This document shows, in pieces, positions 8,499-16,900 of a stretch of DNA of 24,619 nucleotides. How positions within the stretch are numbered: position 1 is the stretch's first letter; each line of letters begins with the position of its first letter. The DNA lies in the NCBI GenBank assembly GCA_020024595.1, contig JAHHTO010000018.1, forward strand, positions 1-24,619. The letters run 5' to 3'. The notes beneath the pieces were generated by a model. That model made no database searches and had not been told where the DNA came from. It worked only from the letters and a program-made list of their open reading frames with translations. A program made the translations under genes and the position numbers. The DNA comes from Schaedlerella sp. GTDB lineage: Bacteria; Bacillota; Clostridia; Lachnospirales; Lachnospiraceae.

Positions 8499-10775
8499 TT
8501 ACTTTACAGCTTCTCTCCCCTGCTTCTCCAAGCGAGTCTTCATGATATACCACAGTGCACCTGTAATACATACAGAAGAATATGCTCCACAGATAATGCC
8601 TACCATCAGCGGAAGGGCAAATTCCTTGATCGAACTTACACCTAGTACATATAGAATCACAACCATGATAAATGTTGTCAGTGATGTATAAATACTTCTT
8701 GTCAGTGTTCTCGTAATACATCTATTAACCAGCAAATCCAGGCTTTCTCCGCGCTTCTTTATTTTCAATTCCTCACGGATTCGGTCAAAAATAACAATCG
8801 TCGCATTGATGGAGTAACCTACAATCGTCAACATACATGCAATAAACGTATTTCCGACAGATACTCTCACAACTACATAGAACGTCAACACAACAAGCAC
8901 ATCGTGAACAAGAGCTACTACTGCACTGGTTGCAAACCGGATATCTTTGAATCGGAACCATATATATAACAACATACAAATCGTTGCGATCAGAACAGCT
9001 ACAATCGCGTCCTGGCGCATTTCATTGCTTACGGTAGAACTGATATTCTCTGTGGTAATTGTCTTCTCATCTACATGAAAGTTGTCAACCATTATCTTAT
9101 TAAACGCTTCTCTCTTGTCTAAGTCCAGAGTCTGTGTCTTAAAGATTACCTCATTCGTTCCTTCAACTTTCTGTACCTGCACATTCTTATCTCCGGTTGC
9201 ATCTTCAATCAGAGGTACAATATTCTGATCAATCTCCTCCAATGTATAGTCTTCCGTAAATGTAATATTTGTGGAAGTTCCTCCCTTAAATTCCAGGCTA
9301 TAATTCAACGCTCCTACACCGCGGGATACATTCACACCCATAACCACAAAACCGACAAGAATAACCGCAATGGAAATTCCCAAAAACATTTTCCGCTTTC
9401 CAAGGAAGTTAATTGGCTCTCTTTCTTTTTTGGGATGTCCGTATGCCTTCTGGCTGCGGATTCCCACCGCATAAAAGGAATAAATAATCACACGTGTAAT
9501 GACAAGTGCCGTGAACATAGAAACCACAATACCTAGTGCCAGTGTCTGTGCAAATCCTTTCACAGTACCACTTCCAAGTCCCCATAACACTGCCGCCGCG
9601 ATCAATGTTGTAATGTTACCATCCAGAATTGCTGACATCGCTTTCTTAAATCCTGCATTCAAAGAGGAACGAACAGATTTTCCATCAGAAAGCTCTTCTT
9701 TCACTCTGGCAAATATAATGACATTGGCATCTACCGCCATACCAATCCCTAGGATGATACCTGCAATTCCGGGCAGTGTCAGTGTAATATCAAATGCATT
9801 TAACAGAACCAGAACCAACCCTGTATAGCTTAAAAGAGCAATACTGGAAGCCAGTCCCGGAAGCAAATATACGAAACACATAAAAATACATACCACTGCC
9901 AGTCCGATTGCTCCTGCTATCAAACTGGTTTTAATTGCTGCTTCACCAAGCTGCGCACCAACTACGTTAGAACGAAGTTCTTCCAATTCCAGATTTAGTC
10001 CACCAATACGAATGGTGGAAGCCAACTTATCAGCTTCTTCAAACGACATCTTTCCTTCAATCATTGCACGACCATCTTTGATTTCTGCATTAACATTCGG
10101 TACGCTGACAAAACCACCATCGTAATAGATACCAATACTTTCTCCTGCTTCTTTTGCTTCTTTTGTAGCAGTTGCAAATTTCTCAGTTCCTTCTTTATTT
10201 AATTCCAGTGAGACCACGTTCTTTGTCTCATTGGTTCTCTGATCACTGTAAGACTCTGCATCCGCGCTCTTGATATCTGTACCTGTCAATACAACAGATC
10301 CATCTTTCTGGAGTTCCTCAATACTCTTATTTAAAACAAAATCCTTTGCCGTATCTCCGGTGTTTCCAACCTGTAAATAGTTCAGCTCACCTTTACTGTC
10401 TTTCTCGGATATAAAGTATAGAGAACCCGGCTGTCCCAGTTCATCAAGAATCTTATTGGCATCCGACACTCCCGGAATTTCAATACTGATTCTATCGTCA
10501 CCTTCTTGGTATACAGTTGCTTCTGTACTATATTGTTCTACACGCTTCTGCAGTTTATAGATTGTATCTGCCATATCCTTTTCAGAAGGAGTCTCTCCCT
10601 TCACCTGATATGTGATACTGACTCCACCTTCCAAATCCAGACCGAGATTAATATTCTTTGCCGCACCTGACTTGCCTTTCCCCCATCCACTAACTGTGGT
10701 AAATCCCAATACCGCTATCAATACAGCAATCAAAATCAGGTTGAGGACACCTCTGCTTTTTTTCATGTTATTCAT
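8499..10775 (-). CDS. secDF: Fused protein translocase subunit SecDF
   Basis: Membrane RND-type auxiliary subunit of the Sec translocon that uses ion motive force to help pull exported proteins across the membrane, 758 residues. SecD half: TM1 at about 10-30, DLEGGVSITYQ (47-57), a large extracytoplasmic P1 domain, and the TM4 signature GMAVDANVIIFARVKEEL (345-362). SecF half: a TM from about 463, LEFKGGTSTNITF (494-506) and the signature VGYSINATIVIFDRIREEL. Fusion of the two halves is common in Firmicutes. The start follows AGGAGAGGAAG and lies two bases after the scfB stop, so it is translated with scfB. A terminator follows. Linkage to scfA/scfB is a known clostridial arrangement; whether Sec exports the mature peptide is not shown. 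Confidence 0.96.
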   Translation of the reverse strand: MNNMKKSRGVLNLILIAVLIAVLGFTTVSGWGKGKSGAAKNINLGLDLEGGVSITYQVKGETPSEKDMADTIYKLQKRVEQYSTEATVYQEGDDRISIEIPGVSDANKILDELGQPGSLYFISEKDSKGELNYLQVGNTGDTAKDFVLNKSIEELQKDGSVVLTGTDIKSADAESYSDQRTNETKNVVSLELNKEGTEKFATATKEAKEAGESIGIYYDGGFVSVPNVNAEIKDGRAMIEGKMSFEEADKLASTIRIGGLNLELEELRSNVVGAQLGEAAIKTSLIAGAIGLAVVCIFMCFVYLLPGLASSIALLSYTGLVLVLLNAFDITLTLPGIAGIILGIGMAVDANVIIFARVKEELSDGKSVRSSLNAGFKKAMSAILDGNITTLIAAAVLWGLGSGTVKGFAQTLALGIVVSMFTALVITRVIIYSFYAVGIRSQKAYGHPKKEREPINFLGKRKMFLGISIAVILVGFVVMGVNVSRGVGALNYSLEFKGGTSTNITFTEDYTLEEIDQNIVPLIEDATGDKNVQVQKVEGTNEVIFKTQTLDLDKREAFNKIMVDNFHVDEKTITTENISSTVSNEMRQDAIVAVLIATICMLLYIWFRFKDIRFATSAVVALVHDVLVVLTFYVVVRVSVGNTFIACMLTIVGYSINATIVIFDRIREELKIKKRGESLDLLVNRCITRTLTRSIYTSLTTFIMVVILYVLGVSSIKEFALPLMVGIICGAYSSVCITGALWYIMKTRLEKQGREAVK

Positions 10776-10777
10776 TA

Positions 10778-12193
10778 TTACTCTTCCTCTCCTTTATCTG
10801 CCAAAGCCGCTTTCATCATAATCGCACATTCCACACGCTTCCGCTCCATCTCACAACTTACATCATATGTATCGTTGATGGTTTGATGGAATTTATAAGA
10901 ATTTGCCATACAACCGCCACTGCAGTAAAATCTAGCAAAACAGCTCCTGCATTTTTCCTTGGAGTACACACTGCATCCGCGAAATGCATCTGCGATTTCA
11001 GGCTTCACAATGCCTTCTTCAACATTTCCCATCAAGAAATCTTCTTCTCCGACAAACTGATGACACGGGTACAAATCTCCCCATGGCGTAACTGCCAGAT
11101 ATTCTGTCCCTGAACCACAGCCAGACAGCCTCTTCGCCACACACGGACCACCTTCTAAGTCAATCATAAAGTGGAAGAAATTAAATCCTTTCCCTGCTTG
11201 CTCACGTTCTACCATCATTTTTGCCAGTTTATCATATTCTGCAAAAATCTGTGGCAGATCACTTTCACGAATCGCATATGGATCTGTATCCTCTCCTACT
11301 ACCGGCTCAATAGAAATCTGTTCAAATCCCAGATCAGCAAAATGCTCCACATCTTTAGAAAAGTCCAAGTTTTCTCTTGTAAATGTTCCACGGATATAAT
11401 ATTTTTCCTGATTCCTACTCTCTGCAAGCTTCTGGAACTTTGGAACAATCAAGTCATAACTTCCCTTACCGTTCCGGAAAGGGCGCATTTTATCATTCAC
11501 TTCTTTTCTTCCATCCAGACTGAGTACCACATTGTCCATTTCTTTATTGACAAACTCCTGTACTTCGTCGTTAAGCAATACGCCATTCGTTGTCAGCGTA
11601 AAACGGAAATGCTTATCATGAAGCTTCTCCTGTTCCCGACCATAAGCAACCAGTTCTTTGACTACTTGCCAGTTCATCAAAGGTTCTCCTCCAAAGAAAT
11701 CCACTTCCAGATTCCTTCTGCTTCCAGAATTGGCAATCAAAAAATCCAACGCTTTCTTCCCTACTTCAAAAGACATCAGCGCTCTTCTTCCGTGATATTC
11801 ACCTTCCTCAGCAAAACAGTAACGACATGCTAGATTACAGTCATGTGCAATATGAAGACAAAGTGCTTTCACAACGGTCTTTCTCTGTTTTACTTCTTCA
11901 ATATAATCTTCATAAATATCTTGTGTGAATAATTGGCCTGCTTTTGTCAACTCACTGAGTGCCTCCAGAATCTCCTTCACCTCAGCCTCGCCAATCTGTT
12001 CTCCTTCTGCTTTCAGAGTATCCAGTACATATCGGAATGTGTCTTCTGTAAGCAACGTCTCCGCCGTATGACATGGATTCTGCTTTTCCAGACATTCAAT
12101 CACATCATACGCTGCCTTGTCCACCACATGAACAGAACCGCTGTTCACATCCAGGACAATATAATATCCATTATTCTGGTACTGATGTATCAC
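10778..12193 (-). CDS. scfB: SCIFF peptide radical SAM maturase ScfB
   Basis: Radical SAM/SPASM enzyme that forms cysteine-to-alpha-carbon thioether (sactipeptide-type) cross-links in the SCIFF precursor, 471 residues. A RiPP-recognition-like N-terminal region (about 1-100) precedes the radical SAM motif CNLACRYC (C119, C123, C126). FFGGEPLMNW is the glycine-rich SAM motif. The SPASM part begins near GCGSGTEYLAVTPWGDLYPCHQF and includes CRSCFARFYCSGGC and a late cysteine in YDVSCEME, ligands for two auxiliary clusters. The start codon is GTG with AGAGAGG upstream. The gene lies 136 bases after its precursor scfA, and two hairpins fill part of that gap. Two bases separate it from secDF. Assignment is very secure because the cognate peptide is present. 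Confidence 0.96.
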   Translation of the reverse strand: MIHQYQNNGYYIVLDVNSGSVHVVDKAAYDVIECLEKQNPCHTAETLLTEDTFRYVLDTLKAEGEQIGEAEVKEILEALSELTKAGQLFTQDIYEDYIEEVKQRKTVVKALCLHIAHDCNLACRYCFAEEGEYHGRRALMSFEVGKKALDFLIANSGSRRNLEVDFFGGEPLMNWQVVKELVAYGREQEKLHDKHFRFTLTTNGVLLNDEVQEFVNKEMDNVVLSLDGRKEVNDKMRPFRNGKGSYDLIVPKFQKLAESRNQEKYYIRGTFTRENLDFSKDVEHFADLGFEQISIEPVVGEDTDPYAIRESDLPQIFAEYDKLAKMMVEREQAGKGFNFFHFMIDLEGGPCVAKRLSGCGSGTEYLAVTPWGDLYPCHQFVGEEDFLMGNVEEGIVKPEIADAFRGCSVYSKEKCRSCFARFYCSGGCMANSYKFHQTINDTYDVSCEMERKRVECAIMMKAALADKGEEE

Positions 12194-12240
12194 AACAGTT
12201 ACCTCTCTTTCTATTCTCTTGTTTCTACCAATGTCAGCCG

Positions 12241-12287
12241 ATCCTTGTTTAAAACAAGGATAAGGCAGCGCACGAGGTCGCTGCCTT
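12241..12287 (-). other. Two adjacent RNA hairpins between scfA and scfB
   Basis: AAGGCAGCG (12262-12270) pairs with CGCTGCCTT (12279-12287). Directly beside it ATCCTTGTTT (12241-12250) pairs with AAACAAGGAT (12252-12261), a 21-base odd palindrome. On the minus-strand transcript these would follow the scfA stop by about 40 bases and precede scfB. Only the opposite strand places a T-run right after the strong stem, so this is not a textbook minus-strand terminator; RNA processing, stabilisation of scfA mRNA or partial attenuation are possible. Confidence 0.6.
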
Positions 12288-12329
12288 TTTAAGTCACTCT
12301 TGTTTTATTGTTATGAATGCTTTCCCTTA

Positions 12330-12473
12330 TTATTTTTTATGTTCGCAAGTCTGATTTCCAACTGTACAGGAAGTCTTACATGCAGACTGGCATGAAGTCT
12401 GACATTCGCCACATCCGCCTTTTTTTACTGTATGGTTCAATGTCTGAGTATTCAGTGTTTTAATGTGCTTCAT
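12330..12473 (-). CDS. scfA: SCIFF precursor peptide (six cysteines in forty-five)
   Basis: Short RiPP precursor of 47 residues. It starts MKHIKTLNTQTLNHTVKKGG, the conserved leader, and continues with a core holding six cysteines (C21, C24, C28, C32, C36, C43), each of the last five flanked by small or polar residues (TSC, SAC, TSC, QTC). This is the SCIFF family, found almost universally in clostridia and matured by ScfB, whose gene follows. An AGGAGG site lies nine bases before the ATG, and a TATAAT box lies a further 24 bases upstream. The biological role of mature SCIFF peptides is unknown. Sequence and neighbour together make the call firm. Confidence 0.96.
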   Translation of the reverse strand: MKHIKTLNTQTLNHTVKKGGCGECQTSCQSACKTSCTVGNQTCEHKK

Positions 12474-12511
12474 CTCAATTTTCCTCCTATTACTTCAATA
12501 TTAGTGACATA

Positions 12512-12520
12512 ATTATACCA
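12512..12520 (-). promoter_or_regulatory. scfA promoter (extended -10)
   Basis: On the minus strand TGG-TATAAT forms an extended -10 box; the -35 region (around TTTTAA) is weak. RNA would start near 12505, giving a leader of about 30 bases containing the AGGAGG site. It separates scfA-scfB-secDF transcription from the TIGR04086 gene. Confidence 0.6.
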
Positions 12521-12548
12521 CACTGTCTATCGTTTTAAAAGTATTTTT

Positions 12549-12944
12549 TTATGAAACCATACCTCCCAACATTCCCCCTCCTGCACACATTAAAAATGTA
12601 GTCAGCACATTTGCACCGTTTCCTTGCACGGAACGATATAACCCCAGAGATACAACGAATAGCAATGTAAAATAGAGCGCACCAATTAGTAGACCCCACA
12701 GAAATTTTCGTTCTTTGGACTTTTTCCCGATTACAAATCCGCCAATGAATGTGGATAACACATAAATCACAATGATTCCAGCTGTCACCTTACTTTCATC
12801 CAGATTCATTTTATAAAGCAGACACGTCAGCACTAACAGAAAAATCCCAGTCATTACATATGCGCATAACAAAGCTTTCAAAACCCAGACTAATTTTTTC
12901 TTCCATCCAGATTGAATTGAATTGTTTTCCCCGTCCACATTCAT
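12549..12944 (-). CDS. TIGR04086-type four-helix membrane protein
   Basis: 131-residue integral membrane protein with about four hydrophobic helices: near 16-44, 56-73, 84-104 and 112-130. The last helix is glycine-rich (CAGGGMLGGM). It matches the small membrane proteins of the TIGR04086 type, which typically sit just upstream of the SCIFF gene and near yajC/secDF in clostridia. The assignment rests on position, size and hydrophobicity, not on a catalytic motif. The ATG at 12944 has a GGGGGAAG site a few bases upstream. No function is known. A link to SCIFF or to Sec is inferred from neighbours only. Confidence 0.75.
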   Translation of the reverse strand: MNVDGENNSIQSGWKKKLVWVLKALLCAYVMTGIFLLVLTCLLYKMNLDESKVTAGIIVIYVLSTFIGGFVIGKKSKERKFLWGLLIGALYFTLLFVVSLGLYRSVQGNGANVLTTFLMCAGGGMLGGMVS

Positions 12945-13052
12945 TCTCTTCCCCCGCTTCCTGCCATGAATTTATACGATATCACAATGTATTTCATTTC
13001 TACAATCTATGAACCGTAAGGAAGATATAGAACCTATACTGCCCCCTCAATT

Positions 13053-13601
13053 TTACTGTTCCATTTGTTTTCCCAAGAAAGTGGCTGCAATCATTGCAAT
13101 CTTCCGCTCCTCTTCTCCGAATCTTTTCTTGTCGTCCTTCTTTAATAATACAACACTCCCAATGACATCACCCTCACAGACTATCGGACAAACAACTTCT
13201 TCTGTAGCAGCCATTTCTGCTCCCTCTATAATTTCAACAAATTCTTTGCTCCCTCTTACTGCGCACACACTCTCCCTCATCTGTAATATTTTCTCCAGTT
13301 CTTTTCGGATGAATTTATCTTGGTACTCCTTTTTTGTTGCTCCTGCCGCCGCAATTATCTGCTCATTATCTGTAATACATACTGTTCCTCCCAATATCTG
13401 CGCCAGGCTTTCGGCATATTGTTTTGCAAAGGAGGAGAGTTCTCCCATAGGTGAATATTTTTTTAGGACTATTCCTCCTTCCCGATCTGTAAAAATTTCC
13501 AGCGAGTCTCCTTCACGGATACGAAGCGTTCTTCTAATTTCCTTCGGAATTACAACCCGTCCCAAATCATCGATACGTCGCACGATACCAGTTGCTTTCA
13601 T
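13053..13601 (-). CDS. spoVT: Stage V sporulation protein T (AbrB/GAF transcription factor)
   Basis: Transcription factor of 182 residues that in Bacillus tunes forespore genes under sigma-G. The N-terminal swapped-hairpin AbrB DNA-binding domain is MKATGIVRRIDDLGRVVIPK and RTLRIREGDSLEIF (1-38). The rest (about 55-180) is a GAF-like domain, as in SpoVT and unlike short AbrB proteins. A strong AGGAGG lies nine bases before the ATG. No clear sigma-A or sigma-G promoter was found upstream. Its presence argues for a spore-forming host or recent ancestor. It is followed by the TIGR04086 gene after about 108 bases without a visible terminator. Confidence 0.92.
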   Translation of the reverse strand: MKATGIVRRIDDLGRVVIPKEIRRTLRIREGDSLEIFTDREGGIVLKKYSPMGELSSFAKQYAESLAQILGGTVCITDNEQIIAAAGATKKEYQDKFIRKELEKILQMRESVCAVRGSKEFVEIIEGAEMAATEEVVCPIVCEGDVIGSVVLLKKDDKKRFGEEERKIAMIAATFLGKQMEQ

Positions 13602-13854
13602 AAATCAATTCCTCCTACATACTATATCTCAACAAAAGATTTCCCATTTGATGTAAAAATAGTATTTGCAGGTAATTTCATATTATGTAAAATTTATGAA
13701 ATTAGAGAATTTGTCATCATCATTCTATTTCTTCACCTAAGCCATTTTTAATAGCACTTATTAATAAAACAGATTAGAATATACAAACAGCGAAGTGACA
13801 CTTCAAAAAGACAGTTTCAAATGCATAAAATGTGTACGATTAAGTACACCATAA
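13602..13854. other. Gene-free stretch upstream of spoVT with two short palindromes
   Basis: AT-rich spacer between spoVT and the terminator of the surface protease gene. It holds two perfect inverted repeats: GAAGTG-A-CACTTC (13792-13804) and GTGTAC-GATTAA-GTACAC (13832-13849). No coding region, RNA gene or convincing promoter is seen. The repeats could be binding sites for a regulator, or weak RNA hairpins. Confidence 0.4.
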
Positions 13855-13908
13855 AATAAAGAGAGGCACAAAGTCATCAGATTTGATGATTTTGTGCCCT
13901 CTTTTTTT
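13855..13908 (-). terminator. Rho-independent terminator after the IdeS-like protease gene
   Basis: A long hairpin whose arms are GAGAGGCACAAAGTCATCA and TGATGATTTTGTGCCCTC, with a four-base loop and two or three mismatches, flanked by A-run and T-run. It starts about 14 bases after the stop on the minus strand, where the arm is followed by CTTTATTTT. The T-run is stronger on the plus strand, so it may work in both directions. Confidence 0.8.
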
Positions 13909-13922
13909 GTGTAAATTTTGTA

Positions 13923-16900
13923 TTATCGCTTAATTCTATGTATCATAAACCAGATACCACCACCAACTGCTGCCAGCATGAATAAAATTGGAAATACTAG
14001 CAAGCCGAGATTATTTTTCTTTTCCTGCTCTTTAGATACTGCGTTTTCCATTGTTTCACCAGAGTTTTTCACGCCACTTTCTTGTCTTGTATCAGATTTT
14101 GCTTTTTCAACGGAATCTTTCGGCTTATCAACTGCGATAGCACTGTTTTTTCCCTTTTGCGCCACTGTAGTTGGAGTCTGTACTTTGGTTCCCGGTTTTT
14201 TTATTTTAGATGTGTATTCATTCTTATCATGTTTAGCCGATGATAAACCACCACCATTTAATGAATCACCATTACTTGATAAACCACTACCACTTGATGA
14301 ACCACCACCGCTTGATGAATCACCACCGCTTGATGAATCACCACCGCTTGATGAATCACCACCGCTTGATGAACTACCACCACTTGATGAACTACCACCA
14401 CTTGATGAACTACCACCACTTGATGAACCATCATCATTCGATTTTGGAGCTACCTCGATTTTACATTCTGTTTTTGTACCATTGTAATTTGCATCGCCAT
14501 GATAGATTGCACGAAATGTATAGGTCTTAATGCTATCAGGCAAAATAACTTTCCAAGTGTTTTCACCACTTGAACTAAGTGCTATGGCAGTGTCTGAACA
14601 GGTTATCTCTGCTCTAGCACCTTCCGGCAATCCTGTGAGTGTAAGGGTAACTTCTCCACCACCATATATCTTTTCTACTGATGGTTTTAGTGCCAAGACT
14701 GGATTTGCCCTTTCCACATTGATTTCCACATTCTGTTCCTTAACACTAATTTCATCATAATTATTCTGTGTATCCTCACTTGGTATGAAAGATACCATAT
14801 AATACCCTGTTCCACTTTGTGGCATGATACTTGTATCTGCCCATACAAAACTACCAAATTCTGTACTACCACCTGTCAATTTACTATCAGCTAAACTTTG
14901 GCCATATTCAATAGCACTTGCAGTTGGCCATTGGATATCTGGTGCTGAAGCTTTGTTAATCGTAAAGTTTCCTATTACAGAATCTCCATAATTTCCCTTG
15001 CCCACAATCGTAACAGTCACTTCTCCGGCATTTGTATGATTCCCCTCTCCACCATAGCTATTAAAGTAATTGACTACATAATCTGTTGATGCATTTAATA
15101 CTTTATTCTCCAACTTAACTTCAATTACAGGTACTTTTTCATTGCCATCATAAACCAAATCATCTATACCAGTAAGTGTAACGTCAGCACCTCTGATACT
15201 TTTAGGTGATAATCTGATGTGCACATGAGCAATACCCGCATCCAATGTATCACTGCCCCCATATTTTAGAGTAAGGGTTTGCTCACTACTGCTCGCTGTA
15301 ATTCTATCGTCAGTTGTATTATATGCAATCCGAAACGTTCCATCCTGTCCAACATCAACTGGTTGTGTAAGCTGAGTGTCTCCCATGAAAAGTGCTATCT
15401 GATTTTTCTTCAGTGATGTTACCGCTTTGGTCAGTCCCCGTCGCTTTGATACACTGATCTTGCCTTCAATGATAATTGTATCACCATAAACAAATTGACT
15501 GGTCTCCGTCGTGCCATTTTCCACAGTTAAATTTCCTAAGCTTGATGCGCCTTTCTCAATCATGATATGAACTTCTTTCATTTGACTCACACCATTTGCA
15601 GTGGCTTTAACCTTAAATGATATCGCGGCATCGCTAGGTGTTGTAGGAATTCCACTAATAGTACCATTTCCGTCCAGTGTCAGTCCATCAGGCAACTTAC
15701 TCTGAGCACTCCATGTCACCGTTGTTCCTGCCTCCACATTAGCCACCAATGTTTGTTCATAACGCACACCTACTTTACCATTTGGAAGTCTGTCTGTAGT
15801 TATAGAAGGCAATGTATAAGCAATTAAGCTTGGACTTTTATCAGAGGGCTTATAATTTTCATTTCCCTTATAGCGAGCATAGAATGTGTATTTTGTACCT
15901 GGCTTTAGTCCATCAAACTTCGGGGTATCCCTCCAGTTTAGACCATTGTCACTGCTATATTCCGCTTTTGTACCCTTGTCGCTTACTGCCACTTCTTGCA
16001 ATGTAATACTATCCTCTGTAGCACTGTCTAATGTCAATCCTGTCGGTGGCTGCTGATCTCCTTTGGCCAGCTCATTAATCCCATCATTCCATGTTTTTGA
16101 ATCTCCCATTACAAGAGTATTAATAGATTGCACCAAGCTGCCGCTTTGATTTGTTGTATTCGTAGTAATGTAAGGCACACCACCTTTTTCATAAAGTTTA
16201 TACCTTCTCATTCCGTTCTCAACCGAATCAATATCATCAGAATCTGTATAATAAACGGCTACAGGATTTCCTGCCTCATTATATTCCACCCCCCAAAGGG
16301 TGACAACATGGGAGTTTGCATGTGACATTGCAAAAGTCAGCATTAAGAGTTCACCATTATCTATCTTTTTTAAAAGATTTTTTAATTCTCCATAATTACT
16401 AATTGTTTGATATCTATATGACAATGTATTTTTCTTAAAGATGTCAAAAAAATACCCTCCATTTCTGTCAGGACCTTTGAGCAACAAATTATCACCATCT
16501 GTAAAGTCTGGATCGATCGTCCCTTCATCATCATGGTCGATCGGGTATCCGTTGATAAAATGAGCGATCAGCAAATCCGGCCAGTAACCTTTTTGCCGAT
16601 CTTTGAATATGTTGAAATATTTTTTATATATAGGGCTATTATGCTGATCAATATCTTTTGTATTTAGTATCTCTTCTACTGCTTTTCTTCTTTCGGGAGA
16701 ATAGTTTTGATTTCTATCTAAATACTGTCTAATATTCCCCTCATTTCTATCAACCCACCACTGCAGAGAATTGGCTGTCGCCGCTACAAAGCATAAGTTT
16801 TGATCTCCATTCATCGCTTTATTCGCATCATACCAACCTCTCCCTGATACATATGGCGCTATATATTCAATATGTGTTCCTCCTTGATTTGTAATGAGCT

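Noticed and set aside
12262..12290. Plus-strand terminator between scfA and scfB
   Set aside because: It has the right form (stem then T-run), but no plus-strand gene ends here, so it is recorded as an RNA structure of the minus-strand operon instead.
13602..13700. Sigma-G promoter for spoVT
   Set aside because: A CATAATA string resembles a sigma-F/G -10 box, but no matching -35 element lies at 15-18 bases.
14287..14430. Possible CRISPR array
   Set aside because: Units are contiguous 18-mers without unique spacers and stay in frame with the Ser/Gly protein.
13918..14530. Plus-strand open frames with Pro/Leu/Asp/Glu or His/Leu/Met/Asn repeats
   Set aside because: They are antisense readings of the 18-bp repeats of the protease gene; no ribosome binding site or independent coding signal.
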